From assembly GCA_027459765.1 (NCBI GenBank), contig DAIDHD010000033.1, positions 1 to 44,425 of the forward strand: a stretch of DNA of 44,425 nucleotides, in the 5' to 3' direction. Under the pieces are notes generated by a model. The model saw only the letters and a program-made list of their open reading frames with translations. It was not told the DNA's origin and ran no database searches. The stretch is from Gammaproteobacteria bacterium (lineage in GTDB: Bacteria; Pseudomonadota; Gammaproteobacteria; Steroidobacterales; Steroidobacteraceae). Both the position numbers and the translations under genes were made by a program. Shown here in pieces: positions 42,391 through 44,425 of the stretch; the first letter of the stretch is position 1, and each line of letters begins with the position of its first letter.

Positions 42391-42864
42391 GTGAAAGCCA
42401 GCGCCGACAAACTGCCGCCAATCGCCGTCAACCGCAAGGCTCGCTTCGATTACTTCATCGAGGAGCAATACGAGGCGGGCATCGCCCTCGCCGGCTGGGA
42501 GGTCAAGAGCCTGCGCGCCGGCAAGGCGCAGATCACCGAAGCCTACGTGTACGTCAAGAACGGCGAGGCATTTCTATTCGGAGCGCACTTCACGCCGCTC
42601 ATCTCCGCCTCGACGCACGTGAACGCGGAGCCACGGCGTACCCGCAAGCTGCTGCTGTCGCGGCGGCAGCTCGATCACCTGGTGGGCGCGGTGGAGCGCA
42701 AGGGCTACACCCTGGTGCCGCTCGACCTGCACTGGCGCGCCGGCCGCGCCAAGCTCGAGATAGGCCTCGCCAAGGGCAAGAAGCAGCACGACAAACGCGC
42801 CGCAGAAAAGGATCGGGACTGGCAGCGCGACAAGAGCCGGATCCTCAAGGCCAACCGGCGCTGA
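42391..42864 (+). CDS. smpB: SsrA-binding protein SmpB
   Basis: Partner of tmRNA in ribosome rescue (157 residues). It has the beta-barrel core with the [35 protein letters not shown] signature, and a basic C-terminal tail ([25 protein letters not shown]) that enters the decoding centre. GTG at 42391 gives [14 protein letters not shown]; no Shine-Dalgarno is seen. It lies 102 bp upstream of ssrA, so the two partners are adjacent on one strand. It diverges from ratA. Confidence 0.97.
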   Translation: MKASADKLPPIAVNRKARFDYFIEEQYEAGIALAGWEVKSLRAGKAQITEAYVYVKNGEAFLFGAHFTPLISASTHVNAEPRRTRKLLLSRRQLDHLVGAVERKGYTLVPLDLHWRAGRAKLEIGLAKGKKQHDKRAAEKDRDWQRDKSRILKANRR

Positions 42865-42966
42865 CGCAGGGCGACCGGCGCGCGACGCCCGCGGGGTTGA
42901 ATCCCGCCCCGGGGCGCCCCATATTCGCCTCGAGGGCCGCTTCGGCGTAAGATGCGGTCTCCCATC

Positions 42967-43321
42967 GGGGCCGACCGGTTTCGACAGGGGTTGCGAAACT
43001 TCAGGGGCGTACCGAGGTGCAGGTTACCTCGTAAAACTACTTGCAAACTCATAGTTGCCAACGAAGACAACTACGCTCTGGCTGCCTAATCGCAGCTGAA
43101 CCTCGGCCGATTCGTGCTGGTGCGATCGGTTCGAGGGTAGCGCTCACCAGATAGCAAAGCGCACGGGTCCGGGGTGTGCTGCGCGAATCGCTACCGGGCT
43201 GGCCGCACGCTTGCCCTGCCCGTCGGGTCGGCGCGCGGCGAGAAACAATGACAGGGCTACGTACGTAGATCTTGAAGCGTAGGACTTCTGGACGGGGGTT
43301 CGATTCCCCCCGGCTCCACCA
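42967..43321 (+). ncRNA. ssrA: tmRNA (SsrA)
   Basis: One-piece tmRNA of 355 nt. The 5' end GGGGCCGACCGGTTTCGAC pairs through GGGGCCG with the 3' CGGCTCC, and ACCA is encoded. The T arm near the end (GGGGGTTCGATTCCCCC) completes the tRNA-like part. The tag frame at 43057-43089 reads ANEDNYALAA then TAA, ending in the ALAA degron. The E-D order is swapped relative to the common ANDENYALAA. A -10-like TAAGAT (42948-42953) is suitably placed upstream. Confidence 0.96.
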
Positions 43322-43328
43322 TTTATAA

Positions 43329-43356
43329 GGACTCGGATGACCTCCGGGCCTTTTTT
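43329..43356 (+). terminator. Intrinsic terminator of ssrA
   Basis: CTCGGA pairs with TCCGGG (one G-U pair) across TGACC, followed after CC by six T residues. It begins eight to ten bases beyond the tmRNA 3' end. Confidence 0.8.
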
Positions 43357-43552
43357 CGTCTGCGATCCCCGCGCCACGCGGGTTTGCGGCCGGCTGTGCT
43401 GCGGGTACACGCAGCGCGCACCTTCGCAAAATCAACGCTTTACATTCGGCGGTTCATCATCAACCTCGGTGCCTGGTTGCCTCGGAGAACTGGCCCGCGT
43501 GCGTCATTTGTACTAACATTGCGCCAGTTGACCGAGCTAGAGAAGCGCCGCC

Positions 43553-43843
43553 ATGACTGCCATCGCATCCTCGACTGCTGCCCGTTCCGCCCGCTTGGGG
43601 CTACGCGCCACGCCGGAACAGGAGGCCGTGCTGCGCCGTGCCGCCGAGGTGGCACACAAGTCGCTGACCGACTTCATCCTCGACAGCGCCTGCCTCGCTG
43701 CCGAGCAGACCCTGCTGGATCAGCGCCTGTTTATGGTTTCGGGCAACCAGTACCAGGCCCTGATGGATTTGCTGGAGCGCCCCGAGCAGGCCAACGACGG
43801 CTTGCGTGACCTGTTCGCTCGCAAGGCGCCCTGGGACGAGTAG
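43553..43843 (+). CDS. DUF1778 antitoxin (TacA-like)
   Basis: 96-residue ribbon-helix-helix protein: RSARLGLRATPEQEAVLRRAAEVAHKSLTDFIL is the DNA-binding part, and the C-terminal half (RPEQANDGLRDLFARKAPW) is the usual toxin-neutralising tail. It neutralises and autoregulates the GNAT toxin encoded one base later. ATG at 43553 has AGAGAAG about seven bases upstream. The 230 bp before it (after the ssrA terminator) hold an AT-richer patch (ATTTGTACTAACATT) that may contain the promoter-operator, but I cannot define its arms. Confidence 0.9.
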   Translation: MTAIASSTAARSARLGLRATPEQEAVLRRAAEVAHKSLTDFILDSACLAAEQTLLDQRLFMVSGNQYQALMDLLERPEQANDGLRDLFARKAPWDE

Positions 43844-44343
43844 TGACGCTGCGGGCACCGGAGCCCCTGGCCTCGCTGCATCGGCTGGAAGGCTTCGACT
43901 GCGGCAAGCCTGCGCTGAATGATTGGCTGCTGCGGCACGCTCGCCAGGCGCAGGGCAGCGGCGCGGCCAAGACCTTCGTCGTGGCCGACGGTGGTGACCG
44001 CGTCGCGGGCTACTTCAGCCTGACTGTGGGCCAGGTCGACACGCTGGAAGCGCCGGAGCGCATCCGCAAGGGCATGGGACAGTACCCGGTGCCGGTGGTG
44101 ATCTTGGCCAGACTCGCCGTGTCACGCGAGCACCATGGCCGCGGGATCGGTGTCGGGATGCTTCAGGATGCGATCCGCCGTACGCTGGTGATCGCCGAGC
44201 AGGCCGGTGTGCGGGCCATGCTGACCCACCCAATCGACGAAGATGCGGCGCGTTTCTACACTCGGTTCGGATTCATCGCTTCGCCATTGCGCGAGCAGCA
44301 ATTGCTTCTGCTGCTGAAGGATGCGAAGAGAGTTCTCCCATGA
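43843..44343 (+). CDS. GNAT-family toxin (TacT-like tRNA acetyltransferase)
   Basis: 166-residue GCN5-type acetyltransferase. Relatives acetylate aminoacyl-tRNA and stop translation. It shows LARLAVSREHHGRGIGVGML with the acetyl-CoA phosphate loop (about 95-103), and the catalytic-type Tyr139 in RFYTRFGF. The N-terminal LEGFDCGKPALNDWLLRHARQAQ is typical of TA-linked GNATs. GTG at 43843 shares one base with the antitoxin stop (TAGTG). Key residues look intact, so it is probably active; its tRNA target cannot be told from sequence. Confidence 0.9.
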   Translation: MTLRAPEPLASLHRLEGFDCGKPALNDWLLRHARQAQGSGAAKTFVVADGGDRVAGYFSLTVGQVDTLEAPERIRKGMGQYPVPVVILARLAVSREHHGRGIGVGMLQDAIRRTLVIAEQAGVRAMLTHPIDEDAARFYTRFGFIASPLREQQLLLLLKDAKRVLP

Positions 44344-44408
44344 CGCAATCGACCGAGTGGGATTGGATCGAGGAGAAGCTGTCCTCATCGCTAGTTCGGC
44401 AAAGCTGA
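44340..44408 (+). other. Small ORF overlapping the toxin stop
   Basis: ATG at 44340 overlaps the GNAT stop as ATGA and opens 22 codons (MTQSTEWDWIEEKLSSSLVRQ, then Ser and TGA). No family is recognised. It may be chance or the remnant of a third gene; the window ends 17 bases later. Confidence 0.2.
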
Positions 44409-44425
44409 TTCCGAGAGTTCATCGC

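Noticed and set aside
43322..43552. Possible second attachment site or CRISPR-like repeats after ssrA
   Set aside because: I found no repeat of the ssrA end and no regularly spaced repeats within the window.

Overview
The window is one compact, GC-rich piece of a bacterial chromosome. Gene order points to a betaproteobacterium or a close relative: nuoA-N next to tRNA-Leu(GAG)-secG-tpiA, then glmM-folP-ftsH-rlmE, yhbY, DUF4149-greA-carB-carA-dapB-dnaJ-dnaK-grpE-hrcA, nadK-recN, fur/bamE, rnfH-ratA, smpB and ssrA. No single marker gives a genus. Nearly all DNA is coding, and there is no gene-free stretch over 300 bases.

Region by region. Positions 1-1854: the end of an uncharacterised membrane protein (+), a RIO1-type kinase (-) and initiator tRNA-fMet (-) with its own promoter. 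Positions 1975-16265: a complete 14-gene complex I operon (nuoA to nuoN, all -), mostly joined by ATGA or TGATG overlaps and read from a promoter with a perfect TATAAT. Positions 16391-17808: tpiA-secG-tRNA-Leu with its promoter and a strong terminator. Positions 17856-22764: ftsH and rlmE, then folP-glmM. yhbY (+) diverges from rlmE across a 35-bp gap with a two-way -10 element.

Positions 23136-26363 hold the accessory part. Three tightly packed minus-strand genes sit between yhbY and DUF4149-greA, in an otherwise housekeeping block. In transcription order they are a membrane sensor (DUF3365-like domain with CxxCH, then HAMP, no output domain), a TIR-domain protein with the catalytic Glu, and a protein with an N-terminal SLOG-like nucleotide-binding fold and two SLATT-like 2TM units. 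All three use non-ATG starts and are translationally coupled. The architecture suggests sensor, then TIR NAD-consuming enzyme, then SLOG-gated membrane effector, comparable in logic to Thoeris. This is the best candidate for an undescribed system here; its function is inferred.

Positions 26471-37787: DUF4149, greA, carB, carA, dapB, dnaJ, dnaK, grpE, hrcA (all -). A near-consensus sigma-32 promoter lies at the hrcA/grpE junction and a second, weaker one just before dnaK. Positions 37908-43321: nadK-recN (+), fur (-), bamE (+), ratA-rnfH (-), smpB (+) and tmRNA (+). Positions 43553-44343: a DUF1778/GNAT toxin-antitoxin pair right after ssrA, a usual integration hot spot.
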